Assembly: GCF_051195255.1 (NCBI RefSeq)
Contig: NZ_JBNJLK010000001.1
Coordinates: forward strand, 1 to 64,000
From: Falsirhodobacter sp051195255
Lineage (GTDB): Bacteria > Pseudomonadota > Alphaproteobacteria > Rhodobacterales > Rhodobacteraceae
Length of the DNA stretch: 64,000 bases
Reading direction: 5' to 3'
How positions within the stretch are numbered: the first letter of the stretch is position 1; each line of letters starts with the position of its first letter. The notes beneath the pieces were generated by a model, which saw nothing but the letters and a program-made list of their open reading frames with translations, made no database searches and was not told where the DNA came from. Of the stretch, positions 8,791 through 17,358 are shown piece by piece. The position numbers and the translations under genes were made by a program.

Positions 8791-10332
8791 ATGACCCGAG
8801 TGACCGCTTCAAGGGCCGAAGACGCCGCGCTGTTCGGGCGCCCGCTGTTCGATGATCCGTCGGTGCGCGCCCTGCGGCGGGTGGGCGTTGTGGATGTGGG
8901 ATCGAACTCGGTCCGGATGGTGGTGTTCGACGGAGCCGCCCGCAGCCCGGCCTATTTCTTCAATGAAAAGGTCATGTGCGGCTTGGGCCTTGGCCTTGCG
9001 GAAACGAACCGCCTGAACCCGTCGGGGCGGGAACGCGCGCTGGCGGCGCTGAACCGCTTTGCGGCGCTGGCCCGCGGCATGGGCATCAAGGATATGACCG
9101 TCGTCGCCACCGCGGCCGTGCGCGAGGCCGAGGACGGCCCCCAGTTCCAGAAGGAGGTGGAGGCGCTGACCGGCCTGAAGCTAACCGTCATCGACGGCGA
9201 TCAGGAGGCGCGGCTGTCCTCGCAGGGGGTGCTGCTGGGCTGGCCGGACGCGCAGGGCATCGTTTGCGACATCGGCGGCAACTCCATGGAACTGGCGCGG
9301 ATCGGTGGCGGAGAGGTAGGCCTGCGCGGCACGACGCCGCTTGGCCCCTTCCGGATGCAGCAGGTGGCTGGCGGCGCCAAGGAACGGCGCGCGCACATCC
9401 ACAAGGTGCTGAAGCCCCTCAAAGACCTGCTTCAGCCCCATCGCGACCGGATCTTCCTTGTGGGCGGATCGTGGCGCGTCATCGCCCGGCTGGACATGGA
9501 ACGGCGGAAATATCCGCTGACCGTTCTGCACGAATACCGGATGCAGCCGAAGGACGTGCTGGACACGCTGGACTGGATCGCCGCCTCGGACCCGCAGGCC
9601 CTGCGCGCCGCCACCGGCACCTCGGCCGAGCGGATGGAACTGGTGCCGCTGGCTTCCGAGGTTCTGCGCGAGCTGATCGCGATGTTCGAACCTTCGGAGA
9701 TCGACATCTCCTCCTACGGCATCCGCGAGGGGCTGCTCTACGAGGCCATGCCCCAACGCCTGCGCGAACGGGATCCGCTGATCGAGGCGGCGCGGGCGGC
9801 CGAACTGTCCTCGGCCCGCATTCCCGGCTTTGGCAAGACGCTCTACCAGTTCCTGCTGCCCTTGTTCGAAGAGGTGCCGGCGGAACGCCAGCGCCTGATC
9901 AAGGCCGCGTGCCTGCTGCACGACACGACGTGGCGCGCCCATCCCGATTTCCGGGCCGAGATGTGCTTTGACAACGCCACCCGTGCCAATCTGGGCGGGC
10001 TGGATCATCCGGGGCGGGTCTTCCTGGGGCTGGCCCTGCTGCACCGCTACAAGAACAACCGCTCCGGCACCCGCTTCGACCACCTGTTCCCCCTGCTGAG
10101 CGAGGACGAGATCCGCGAGGCGGAGGTGCTGGGCAAGGCCATGCGCTTTGGCGCCATGTTCGCGATGGACGACCTGACGCAGGCGGGCCGCCTGTCGTGG
10201 AAGCCGAAGAAGCGTGTTCTGGCCCTGCATCTGAGCGCGAAGGGCGAGCCCCTGTTCGGCGAGGTGGCGCAGGCCCGCTTCCGGTCGCTTGCAAATTCCC
10301 TTGGCGCGACGGCGGAGGTGAAGGCCCCATGA
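8791..10332 (+). CDS. ppx: Exopolyphosphatase, Ppx/GppA family
   Basis: Degrades polyphosphate from the ends, opposing ppk, and may also hydrolyse pppGpp. It has 513 residues. The actin-like ATPase fold starts with the phosphate-binding loop VVDVGSNSVRMVVFDG (about residues 30-45). A second glycine-rich loop, CDIGGNSMEL, is near 160. The C-terminal HD-like region contains LLHDTTWRAHPDFR. AAGGAAGA precedes the ATG. The stop overlaps the next start (ATGA), so the acetyltransferase downstream is translationally coupled. Confidence 0.93.
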   Translation: MTRVTASRAEDAALFGRPLFDDPSVRALRRVGVVDVGSNSVRMVVFDGAARSPAYFFNEKVMCGLGLGLAETNRLNPSGRERALAALNRFAALARGMGIKDMTVVATAAVREAEDGPQFQKEVEALTGLKLTVIDGDQEARLSSQGVLLGWPDAQGIVCDIGGNSMELARIGGGEVGLRGTTPLGPFRMQQVAGGAKERRAHIHKVLKPLKDLLQPHRDRIFLVGGSWRVIARLDMERRKYPLTVLHEYRMQPKDVLDTLDWIAASDPQALRAATGTSAERMELVPLASEVLRELIAMFEPSEIDISSYGIREGLLYEAMPQRLRERDPLIEAARAAELSSARIPGFGKTLYQFLLPLFEEVPAERQRLIKAACLLHDTTWRAHPDFRAEMCFDNATRANLGGLDHPGRVFLGLALLHRYKNNRSGTRFDHLFPLLSEDEIREAEVLGKAMRFGAMFAMDDLTQAGRLSWKPKKRVLALHLSAKGEPLFGEVAQARFRSLANSLGATAEVKAP

Positions 10333-10802
10333 TCCGCCCCGCCACGCTGGACGATGCGCAGGCCCTTCGTGCCGTCTGGGACACGATGATCACAGACTCC
10401 ACCGCCAACTTTTCCGAGATCCTGAAAACGGAGGCGGAGGTGGAGGAGGCCATCCGCACCCGCCCGCTGCTGCTGGTCGCGGAACTGGACGGCAGGGTGG
10501 TGGGGTTTGCGACCTATGGCCAGTTCCGGGCCAATTCCGGCTATCGCTTCACGATGGAAAACACGATCGCGCTGCTGCCCATCGCCAAGGGGCGCGGTTT
10601 CGGCCGCCAACTGATGACCGGGATCGAGGATCACGCACGTGCCGGCGGGGCACATTCGATGATCGCGGGCGTCAGCGGACGCAACACCGACGGCATCGCC
10701 TTTCACAAGGCCTGCGGCTACGATACGGTCGCCGTGGTGCCGCAGTCGGGTTTCAAATGGGGCGAATGGCTCGATCTCGTGCTGATGCAGAAATTCCTCT
10801 GA
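10329..10802 (+). CDS. GNAT N-acetyltransferase, phosphinothricin-acetyltransferase-like
   Basis: 157-residue GNAT-fold enzyme transferring acetyl from acetyl-CoA to an amine. The N-terminus IRPATLDDAQAL and the acetyl-CoA loop GRGFGRQL (near residue 90) are clear. The C-terminal HKACGYDTVAVVPQSGFKWG resembles the Pat/Bar-type subgroup that acts on phosphinothricin or methionine sulfone analogues. The natural substrate cannot be read from the sequence. The ATG overlaps the ppx stop by 4 bp. Confidence 0.8.
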   Translation: MIRPATLDDAQALRAVWDTMITDSTANFSEILKTEAEVEEAIRTRPLLLVAELDGRVVGFATYGQFRANSGYRFTMENTIALLPIAKGRGFGRQLMTGIEDHARAGGAHSMIAGVSGRNTDGIAFHKACGYDTVAVVPQSGFKWGEWLDLVLMQKFL

Positions 10803-10834
10803 CACGGCCGCCGGTTCGGGCTATATTGCCCTTC

Positions 10835-11515
10835 ATGTCCATATGGTCCCGCATTTCAGCCGCCCTTGCGGCTCTCGCTCATGGCGAATCCCTGTCGATG
10901 GTGTTCGCCCGTCTGCGCACGCCCCCCGAACGGTCCGTCGCCTTCACCATCGCCGTGATCGGTCTGGGGGCCAAGATGGCCAAGGCCGATGGCGAGGTCA
11001 CGCGCCGTGAGGTCGCCGCCTTCCGCCGCATCTTCGCCCTGCCCGAGGGGGAGGAGCAGAACGCCGCGCGCGTCTTCAACCTCGCGCGTCAGGACGTGGC
11101 CGGCTTTGAATCTTATGCCCGCACGATTGCCGAGATGTTCCGTGACAATTGCGACACGCTGATCGACGTTCTGGAAGGTCTGTTCCAGATCGCCACCGCC
11201 GACGGCAACTACTCGGACGCGGAGGACCAGTTCCTGCGGGACGTGGCGCGCATCTTCGACGTGGGCGACCGCTGCTTCCGCGTCTTGCGCAACCGTTTCG
11301 TCGCAGGCAATTGCGATCCCTATGACGTGCTGGGCGTCGACACGAACGCGCCGATGGACCAGATCCGCAACGCGTGGAAAAAGGCCGTGCGGGACAACCA
11401 TCCGGACCGGCTGATCTCTCGCGGGGTGCCGGCCGAGGCCATCAAGCTGGCCGAGGAGCGGTTGATCCACATCAACCGGGCTTGGGACGAAATCAACGCC
11501 CATCAGGCCGCATGA
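10835..11515 (+). CDS. TerB-like/J-domain co-chaperone (DjlA-like)
   Basis: 226 residues. An N-terminal helical TerB-like domain (about 35-150, containing KMAKADGEVTRREVAAF and IATADGNYSDAE) is followed by a C-terminal J domain (about 161-224) with the HPD motif at 189-191, which should stimulate a DnaK ATPase. Unlike E. coli DjlA, no N-terminal membrane helix is evident; the first 25 residues are only mildly hydrophobic, so it is probably cytoplasmic. The ATG at 10835 has no clear ribosome binding site; a TATATT lies about 10 bp upstream. Confidence 0.85.
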   Translation: MSIWSRISAALAALAHGESLSMVFARLRTPPERSVAFTIAVIGLGAKMAKADGEVTRREVAAFRRIFALPEGEEQNAARVFNLARQDVAGFESYARTIAEMFRDNCDTLIDVLEGLFQIATADGNYSDAEDQFLRDVARIFDVGDRCFRVLRNRFVAGNCDPYDVLGVDTNAPMDQIRNAWKKAVRDNHPDRLISRGVPAEAIKLAEERLIHINRAWDEINAHQAA

Positions 11516-11518
11516 AAA

Positions 11519-11538
11519 GGGCCGCTCGAGGGCGGCCC
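11519..11538. terminator. Bidirectional terminator
   Basis: GGGCCG and CGGCCC arms with AAAA on the left and ATTT on the right, placed between the converging J-domain gene and the lipoprotein gene that stops 8 bp further on. Confidence 0.6.
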
Positions 11539-11546
11539 ATTTCCGA

Positions 11547-11810
11547 TCAGTTGCAGTTCTGGCCCGGAACCATGCAGGAACCGCCACCGGCCAGCGCGCC
11601 GATCAGGGCGCCCTTGGTCTTGCCACCGCCGGTCGCGTCCGCGATCACGGCCCCTGCCGCAGCACCGCCCAGCGTGCGGACCGCCGCGTTGTTCACCGGG
11701 GAGGTGCCGTAGCTGCCGCCGTAGCCGCTGTTGCTGTACGGCTGGCTGCACCCGGCGATCGTGCCCGTCGCCACCACGGCTGCCAAGATCAGAAGTTTCG
11801 TTTTAGCCAT
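11547..11810 (-). CDS. Small glycine-zipper lipoprotein
   Basis: 87-residue predicted lipoprotein. Residues 1-19 form a signal peptide ending in a lipobox, GTIAG with Cys20 as the lipidated residue. The body is Gly/Ser/Asn-rich, and the segment LGGAAAGAVIADATGGGKTK-GALIGALAGGG has the GxxxG spacing of glycine-zipper 2TM proteins related to 17-kDa surface antigens. It is probably anchored in the outer membrane, with LolCD (this window) as exporter. Function unknown. GAGGAGGG upstream supports the start at 11810. Confidence 0.8.
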   Translation of the reverse strand: MAKTKLLILAAVVATGTIAGCSQPYSNSGYGGSYGTSPVNNAAVRTLGGAAAGAVIADATGGGKTKGALIGALAGGGSCMVPGQNCN

Positions 11811-11926
11811 TCTTCGGCCCTCCTCATGGAATTCTTATCGTAGCAGGATAACCGAACCTGTGGCAGGGAAAAGACGCAATTGCGTGTTCAGGGCCACGGT
11901 CGGCATTTCGGCGCCGAACATGCGCG

Positions 11927-12322
11927 TCATTCGTCCCAGTCGTCGTCATCCTCATCGAAGGCGACGGGGGGCGCGTCGGCCGCAAAGACGGCCGGAAACG
12001 CGGCTTCGGCCTTGGCGGCATCGATGCGCAGCAGGGCGTCGTAGCTTTGGGGGTCGAACGGATCCTCGGCCGGAACCACCTCGCGCCCGAACAGCCAGGA
12101 CAGGCGTCCCGCGTCCAGATTGCCGCGTTCGAAGGGTTCTTCGCCGAAATGGGCCCAAAGCGCCGCCATGAACGCCTCGTCCGCCGCGCGGTCAATGTTC
12201 TTGCGGTCGCGGTAGCGTTCGCGACGGATGATTTTCGTGGGGCCATCCTTTGACGCGCGCCGGATGACGAATTGGTGGTCGGTCCCCGTCAGGCGGCCCG
12301 GGAACCCGCGATGTTTTTGCAT
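11927..12322 (-). CDS. Hypothetical acidic-tailed cytoplasmic protein
   Basis: 131 residues from ATG 12322 (MQKHRGFPGRL). No signal peptide or membrane segment. The N-terminal half is basic (KIIRRERYRDRKN), and the C-terminus ends in an acidic run FDEDDDDWDE. I do not recognise the family. A TTG 30 bp upstream would lengthen it but falls in the terminator hairpin of the preceding gene, so the ATG is preferred. The region before it contains GGACGAA rather than a strong ribosome binding site. Confidence 0.6.
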   Translation of the reverse strand: MQKHRGFPGRLTGTDHQFVIRRASKDGPTKIIRRERYRDRKNIDRAADEAFMAALWAHFGEEPFERGNLDAGRLSWLFGREVVPAEDPFDPQSYDALLRIDAAKAEAAFPAVFAADAPPVAFDEDDDDWDE

Positions 12323-12333
12323 TTTCGTCCAGA

Positions 12334-12361
12334 AAAAAGCGGGCGGGGACAAGCCCCGCCC
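12334..12361 (-). terminator. Intrinsic terminator of the 48-residue lipoprotein gene
   Basis: On the minus strand an 8-bp stem (arms 12354-12361 and 12341-12348, loop 12349-12353) is followed by GCTTTTTT. It lies directly after the stop at 12369 and ahead of the hypothetical gene at 12322. Confidence 0.8.
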
Positions 12362-12368
12362 CGCGAAA

Positions 12369-12515
12369 TTATTGCCACTTGTTGGTATAGGTCGGCTCGG
12401 TCGTCACGGCAGCCGGTGCGGGCTGGGTCACGACGACTTCTTCACGCTTGGGGGCGCAAGCGGCAGCCAGAGCAGCGACGAAGACGACACAGGTGATGCG
12501 GGCGGTCAGCGACAT
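12369..12515 (-). CDS. Short lipoprotein, 48 residues
   Basis: Start ATG 12515 with AGGAG 8 bases upstream, stop at 12369, followed by a strong terminator, so this is a complete free-standing gene. Residues 1-19 are a signal peptide (RITCVVFVAALAAA) and Cys20 is the lipobox cysteine (LAAAC). The mature part is 29 residues, rich in Val, Pro, Thr and Ala, and ends TYTNKWQ. Small entericidin-like or unknown lipoproteins have this build, but no function can be assigned. Confidence 0.7.
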   Translation of the reverse strand: MSLTARITCVVFVAALAAACAPKREEVVVTQPAPAAVTTEPTYTNKWQ

Positions 12516-12633
12516 AGTGAACTCCTAAAGAAAGCGGGTCGGGGACCATCCCCTTCTCCGTGACACGGTTACGTAGGGCCGTGACGATGCAAAGCTAATG
12601 CAACGGCAAGACTTTGCACACCGAAAATTGAGG

Positions 12634-14289
12634 TCACCGTTGCCGCACCTGCCAGTCGGGGTGCATCCACGGCTCGGCACCCTTGGGCGGCAGGCGGCGA
12701 CTCAGGATGTGATCGGCGATCTTTTCCCCCACCATGATGGAAGGGCCGTTCAGGTTCCCGTTCGTGATGCGCGGGAAGATGGAGCTGTCGGCCACGCGCA
12801 GGCCGTCCACGCCGATGACGCGGCCTTCGGGATCGACGACGGCCAGCGGGTCGTCCGCCCGCCCCATGCGCGCCGTGCCGCAGGGGTGATAGGCGCTTTC
12901 GGCATGTTCGCGGATGAAGGCGTCGATCTCGGCGTCGCTTTGCACGGCGGATCCCGGCTGGATCTCGTGCTTCACATGGGGGGCCATGGCGGGTTGGGCG
13001 AACACCTCGCGCGTCAGGCGGATGCAGGACCGGAACTCTGCCCAATCATCCGGGTGGGACATGTAGTTGAAGCGGATCACCGGATCGGCCGCCGGATCGG
13101 CCGAAGCCAGCGTCACGCGGCCGCGCGATTTCGACCGCATCGGCCCCACATGCACCTGGAAACCGTGACCTTCCGCCGCAGCCTTTCCGTCATAGCGCAC
13201 GGCCAGCGGCAGGAAGTGATACTGGATGTCCGGATACTCGATCCCCGCCCGCGACCGGATGAAGCCGCAGGCCTCGAATTGGTTTGAGGCGCCAAGCCCG
13301 GTGTGGAGCGAGATCCACTGCAACCCGACCCGCATCTTGCCGGGCAGGTTCCAGTAGCGGAACAGCGTGTTCGGCTGCAACGCCGCGAACTGCATGTAGA
13401 CTTCCAGATGGTCCTGCAGATTCGCGCCCACGCCCGGCCGGTCGGCCACGACGGGGATGCCATGCTGGGACAGATGCCCGCCCTCGCCGATTCCCGACAG
13501 CATCAGCAGCTTCGGGGTGTTGAGGGAGGAGGCGCAGAGGATGACCTCCTGCCCCGCGCGGATCACCTGCACGCGGTTCTTGCGGCGCACCTCCACCCCC
13601 ACGGCGCGGGTTCCTTCCAGAATCACCCGCTGGGCAAAGGCGCGCAGCAGGATCACGCGGCCCGTGCGCAGGGCCGGACGCAGATAGGCGTTGGCGGCGG
13701 ACCAGCGGCGACCCTTCCAGATCGTCGCCTCCATCGGGCCGAAGCCTTCCTGCTGCTTGCCGTTGTAATCCTGCGTCAGGGGATAACCCGCCTCCTCCCC
13801 CGCCGCGATGAAGGCGTTGAACAGCGGGTTGCGGCGGGGTCCGCGCGTCACGTGCAGGGGACCGCGGTCGCCGCGCCAGTCGCTGCCGTCGGGATTGGGA
13901 CCGTGCCAGGTTTCCATCCGGCGGAAATAGGGAAGAACGTCGGCAAAGGACCACTCCTCCGCCCCCGCATCCGCCCAGTGGTCGAAGTCCCGCGCGTGGC
14001 CCCGCACATAGACCATCCCGTTGATGGACGAGGACCCCCCGATGACCTTGCCGCGCGGTGTCACCAGTTGCCGCCCGTTCAGATGCGGCTCCGGCTGCGA
14101 TTTCAGGCCCCAGTCATAGCGGGGCATGTTCATCGGAAAGGACAGCGCCCCCGGCATCTGGATGAACGGGCCCCAGTCCGATCCGCCATGTTCGATGACG
14201 GTGACGGTCTTGCCCGCCTCGGCCAGCCGGTAGGCCAGGGCGCAGCCGGCGCTGCCCGCGCCGACGATGACGTAATCAGAAGGGCGCAT
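12634..14289 (-). CDS. betA: Choline dehydrogenase (GMC oxidoreductase)
   Basis: FAD-dependent, membrane-associated oxidation of choline to betaine aldehyde. It has 551 residues. The FAD-binding GAGSAG is at 10-15, and the GMC signatures VRGHARDFDHWAD and ASSLNTPKLLMLSGIG are present. The C-terminal active-site region contains YHPCGTARMG and NGNLNGPSIMVGEKIAD. The start overlaps the end of betB by 14 bp. Its place with betB, betI and a choline transporter makes the substrate assignment secure. Confidence 0.94.
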   Translation of the reverse strand: MRPSDYVIVGAGSAGCALAYRLAEAGKTVTVIEHGGSDWGPFIQMPGALSFPMNMPRYDWGLKSQPEPHLNGRQLVTPRGKVIGGSSSINGMVYVRGHARDFDHWADAGAEEWSFADVLPYFRRMETWHGPNPDGSDWRGDRGPLHVTRGPRRNPLFNAFIAAGEEAGYPLTQDYNGKQQEGFGPMEATIWKGRRWSAANAYLRPALRTGRVILLRAFAQRVILEGTRAVGVEVRRKNRVQVIRAGQEVILCASSLNTPKLLMLSGIGEGGHLSQHGIPVVADRPGVGANLQDHLEVYMQFAALQPNTLFRYWNLPGKMRVGLQWISLHTGLGASNQFEACGFIRSRAGIEYPDIQYHFLPLAVRYDGKAAAEGHGFQVHVGPMRSKSRGRVTLASADPAADPVIRFNYMSHPDDWAEFRSCIRLTREVFAQPAMAPHVKHEIQPGSAVQSDAEIDAFIREHAESAYHPCGTARMGRADDPLAVVDPEGRVIGVDGLRVADSSIFPRITNGNLNGPSIMVGEKIADHILSRRLPPKGAEPWMHPDWQVRQR

Positions 14290-15718
14290 CGACCGGCCCC
14301 ATGCCCACGTAGACGGATTTCAGCTGGGTGTAATGGTCGATCGCGGCCTTGCCGTTCTCGCGCCCCACGCCCGACATCTTCACGCCGCCGAAGGACGATT
14401 CGACCGGCGTCAGGTTGTAGGCGTTGATCCAGCAGGTGCCCGCCTGAAGCTGGCCCACGACGCGGTGGCCGCGGGCAAGGTCGGCGGTGAAGACGCCGGC
14501 GGCCAGCCCGAACTCCGTCGCGTTGGCGCGGGCGATGACCTCGGCCTCCTCCTCGAAATCAAGGACGGCCATCACGGGGCCGAACACCTCCTCGCAGGCC
14601 AGGGTCATCCTGTCGGTCACGTCGGCGAAGACGGTGGGCGGCACGAACATCCCCTGCCCCGCGCCGCCCGTCACCAGCCGCGCCCCTTCGGCCACGGCCT
14701 TGCCGACATAAGCGCGGACCTTTTCGGCCTGCGCGGCGCTGACCAGCGGGCCCATCTGGGTCGCCGGATCCAGCGGGTCGCCCATCACGATCGCTTCGGA
14801 CCGGGCTTTCAGGCGCTCTAGGAACACATCCTTGATGCTGCGATGCACGAAGACCCGCGTGCCGTTCGAACAGATCTGGCCCGAGGAGTAGAAGTTCCCC
14901 AGCATCGCCGCGCCCACCGCCGAATCGATGTCGGCATCCGCGAACACGATCAGGGGTGACTTGCCGCCCAGTTCCATCGTGACATGGCGGATGCCGTCCG
15001 CCGCCGCGGCGTAGACCTTGCGCCCCGTGGGGACAGATCCCGTCAGCGACACCTTCGCCACGCGCGGATCGGTCACTAGCGCCGCCCCCACCCCGCCAAA
15101 GCCCTGCACCACGTTGAAGAGGCCGGGGGGCGCCCCCGCCTCGATCAGGATCGCAGCCAGTTGAAGGGCGCCCAGCGGCGTCACCTCGGACGGTTTGAAC
15201 ACCATCGCGTTGCCCATGGCGAGTGCGGGCGCGGCCTTCCAGCAGGCGATCTGGCTGGGATAGTTCCACGCGCCGATCCCCACGCAAACGCCCAGCGGTT
15301 CACGAAGGGAATAGGCGAAGTCCGTCCCCAGAGGCACGGTTTCCCCCGTCACGGTGGGGGCGAGGCCCGCGAAGTATTCCAGCGCGTCGGCGCCCGAGGG
15401 CCAGTCCGCCACCTCGGTTTCCTGGATGGGTTTGCCGGTGTCCAGAACCTCCAGCACCGACAGGTTGGCGTTGCGGTCTCGGATGATGTCGGCGGCCCGG
15501 CGCAGGACGCGGCCGCGTTCCACGGGGCGCAGCGCCGCCCACGCCCCCTGCGCCGCCTTGGCCGAGGCCAGCGCACGGTCGATGATCGCGGGCGTCGCCT
15601 CGTGCAGGCGGGCGATCACCTCGCCCGTGGCGGGAAAGATCACGTCGAAGGGGCGTCCGGCGGTGTCCTCCACCCATGCGCCCCCGATGAAATGGCTGGC
15701 CTGTGGTTGGGCTTTCAT
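14276..15718 (-). CDS. betB: Betaine aldehyde dehydrogenase
   Basis: NAD(P)+-dependent oxidation of betaine aldehyde to glycine betaine. 480 residues from ATG 15718 (MKAQPQASHFIGG). Cofactor loop FNVVQGFGGVGAAL, catalytic Glu in TMELGGKSP and nucleophile Cys in SSGQICSNGTR are all visible. A continuous frame upstream to 16627 is spurious because it runs through betI. The ATG overlaps the betI stop by 4 bp (ATGA). Confidence 0.95.
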   Translation of the reverse strand: MKAQPQASHFIGGAWVEDTAGRPFDVIFPATGEVIARLHEATPAIIDRALASAKAAQGAWAALRPVERGRVLRRAADIIRDRNANLSVLEVLDTGKPIQETEVADWPSGADALEYFAGLAPTVTGETVPLGTDFAYSLREPLGVCVGIGAWNYPSQIACWKAAPALAMGNAMVFKPSEVTPLGALQLAAILIEAGAPPGLFNVVQGFGGVGAALVTDPRVAKVSLTGSVPTGRKVYAAAADGIRHVTMELGGKSPLIVFADADIDSAVGAAMLGNFYSSGQICSNGTRVFVHRSIKDVFLERLKARSEAIVMGDPLDPATQMGPLVSAAQAEKVRAYVGKAVAEGARLVTGGAGQGMFVPPTVFADVTDRMTLACEEVFGPVMAVLDFEEEAEVIARANATEFGLAAGVFTADLARGHRVVGQLQAGTCWINAYNLTPVESSFGGVKMSGVGRENGKAAIDHYTQLKSVYVGMGPVDAPF

Positions 15719-16299
15719 CGCGCCTCTCCCTTGATTTCGGATTCGATCAGAACAAACACCATGTTGACGCTGGCGGCCGGATCGGGGATGACATCGCGCA
15801 ACGCATGACGCAGATAGACCCCATCTATCAGGGCGCCCGCGCTGGCCGCGATGGCCGGTGCCCGTTCCCCCGCCAGCGGACGCAGGCAGGACACGAGGTT
15901 GGAATGCAGCCGCCGCTGGTAGGTCGTCAGCAGCCGCTTCGCGTCCGGCACGGTCTGCGCCAGCACGTAGAAATTCAGCCAGACGCCGATGATTTCGGTC
16001 CGGAAGTTGGCGTCGGAAAACGACGCCTCGAGTATCCCCGCCAGACGCTGCCGCGGATCGCGCACATCGCGCAGGGCGGCTCGCACGTCCGCGCTGTAAT
16101 GGGCAAGGACCGACCGCATCGCCGCCAGGAACAGCGCCTCCTTCCCGCCGAAATAGTGATGCGCCAGCGCCGCCGACACGCCCGCCCGCCGCGCGATCTG
16201 CGCCACCGTCACTTCCAGCGTGCCAACCGCGCCGATTTCTTCCAAGGTGGCCCGGATAAGCGCGGCCCGGCGCACAGGTTCCATCCCGATCCGTGGCAT
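15715..16299 (-). CDS. betI: TetR-family choline-responsive repressor BetI
   Basis: 194 residues, matching E. coli BetI (195). The N-terminal helix-turn-helix spans about 25-55 (VTVAQIARRAGVSAALAHHYF). The C-terminal ligand domain contains LIDGVYLRHALRD, a BetI-like segment. Choline binding normally relieves repression. The start at 16299 (MPRIGMEPVRR) has AAAGGAA upstream; earlier in-frame codons to 16356 are not family-like. First gene of betI-betB-betA, divergent from choX. Confidence 0.92.
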   Translation of the reverse strand: MPRIGMEPVRRAALIRATLEEIGAVGTLEVTVAQIARRAGVSAALAHHYFGGKEALFLAAMRSVLAHYSADVRAALRDVRDPRQRLAGILEASFSDANFRTEIIGVWLNFYVLAQTVPDAKRLLTTYQRRLHSNLVSCLRPLAGERAPAIAASAGALIDGVYLRHALRDVIPDPAASVNMVFVLIESEIKGEAR

Positions 16300-16340
16300 C
16301 GCGGTTCCTTTCATTCGCCCGCAGGGGGTTTGCCGCCTTC

Positions 16341-16360
16341 TTAATTGATCCGTCAATCAA
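16341..16360. promoter_or_regulatory. Candidate BetI operator between betIBA and choXWV
   Basis: TTAATTGATCCGTCAATCAA is an imperfect dyad (7 of the 8 outer base pairs match, with an unpaired centre). It resembles the TTGATTG...CAAT half-sites known for BetI. It sits 41 bp from the betI start and 22 bp from the choX start, where one repressor could control both directions. A weak rightward TTGATC-N16-TATCAG (16345-16372) overlaps it. Confidence 0.6.
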
Positions 16361-16382
16361 CAACAATATCAGGGAGACTGCC

Positions 16383-17306
16383 ATGACATCCACCCCCGCC
16401 CTTCTGACCGCGTCGCTGGCGCTGCTGATGGCCGCGCCCGCCTTCGCGCAAAGCGAATGCCGCACCATCTCCATGTCCGACGTGGGCTGGACGGACATCA
16501 CCGCCACCACCTCGCTGACGCGCCAGATCCTTGATGCCTTGGGGTACGAGGTGGAGGTGGACGTGCTGGGCGTTCCGGTCACCTTCGCGTCGCTGGAAAA
16601 GGGCGACATCGATCTGTTCCTTGGCAACTGGATGCCGTCGCAACAATCCGCGATCCAGCCTTATCTGGACGCTGGCACGATCGAGGTGCTGGCGACCAAT
16701 CTTCAGGGCACGCAGTACAACCTGGCGGTCCCGACCTATCTGGCCGACAAGGGCCTCGCCTCCTATGACGATCTGGCCACCTTCGCGGACGAGTTGAACC
16801 GCACCATCTACGGGATCGAGCCGGGGAATGAGGCGAACGAATACCTTCTGTCCTTGACCGAACCCGGCAAGCCGCTGGAAGGGTGGGAGATCGTGCAATC
16901 CTCCGAACAGGGGATGCTGGCGCAGGTGTCGCGCCTTTATCCGCGGCAGGAACCCGTGGTCTTCCTGGGCTGGGCGCCGCATCCGATGAACGCCAGCTTC
17001 GATCTGACCTACCTGCAGGGCGGACAGGACTTCTTCGGCACCGAGGGCCACGTCCAGACCGTCACGCGCAAGGGCTTTTCGGCCGAGTGCCCGAACGTGG
17101 CCAAATTCCTGTCGCAACAGGTCTTCACGCTGCCCATGGAAAACGAGATGATGGGCCTGATCCTGGACGAAGGCATGGCCGCCGACAAGGCGGTGGTGCA
17201 ATGGCTGGGCGACCATCCGGACACGCTGGATCCGTGGCTGGACGGCGTGACCACGCTGGACGGCGCGCCCGCGCTGCCGGTCGTCAAGACGGCGCTCGGC
17301 CTTTGA
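16383..17306 (+). CDS. choX: Choline ABC transporter, periplasmic binding protein
   Basis: 307 residues with a cleavable signal peptide (about 1-22, ending PAFAQ). It is an OpuAC-type binding fold (NGEKGD-like KGDIDLFLGNWMPSQ), of the kind that cages quaternary ammonium groups with aromatic residues. The C-terminal part contains FLSQQVFTLPMENEMM, as in ChoX. GGGAG precedes the ATG. It is followed by a stable hairpin and then the permease gene, the usual order for high-level expression of a binding protein. Confidence 0.92.
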   Translation: MTSTPALLTASLALLMAAPAFAQSECRTISMSDVGWTDITATTSLTRQILDALGYEVEVDVLGVPVTFASLEKGDIDLFLGNWMPSQQSAIQPYLDAGTIEVLATNLQGTQYNLAVPTYLADKGLASYDDLATFADELNRTIYGIEPGNEANEYLLSLTEPGKPLEGWEIVQSSEQGMLAQVSRLYPRQEPVVFLGWAPHPMNASFDLTYLQGGQDFFGTEGHVQTVTRKGFSAECPNVAKFLSQQVFTLPMENEMMGLILDEGMAADKAVVQWLGDHPDTLDPWLDGVTTLDGAPALPVVKTALGL

Positions 17307-17313
17307 TTCCCGA

Positions 17314-17335
17314 CGGGGCGGACGCCTCCGCCCCG
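17314..17335 (+). other. Intercistronic stem-loop between choX and choW
   Basis: A perfect 9-bp stem (17314-17322 with 17327-17335, arms CGGGGCGGA/TCCGCCCCG) and a 4-base loop with no T-tract. Such stems after binding-protein genes stabilise the upstream part of the mRNA or cause partial termination, giving more binding protein than permease. That role here is inference. Confidence 0.6.
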
Positions 17336-17358
17336 CCGCCACACCCCAAGGAAGCTGC

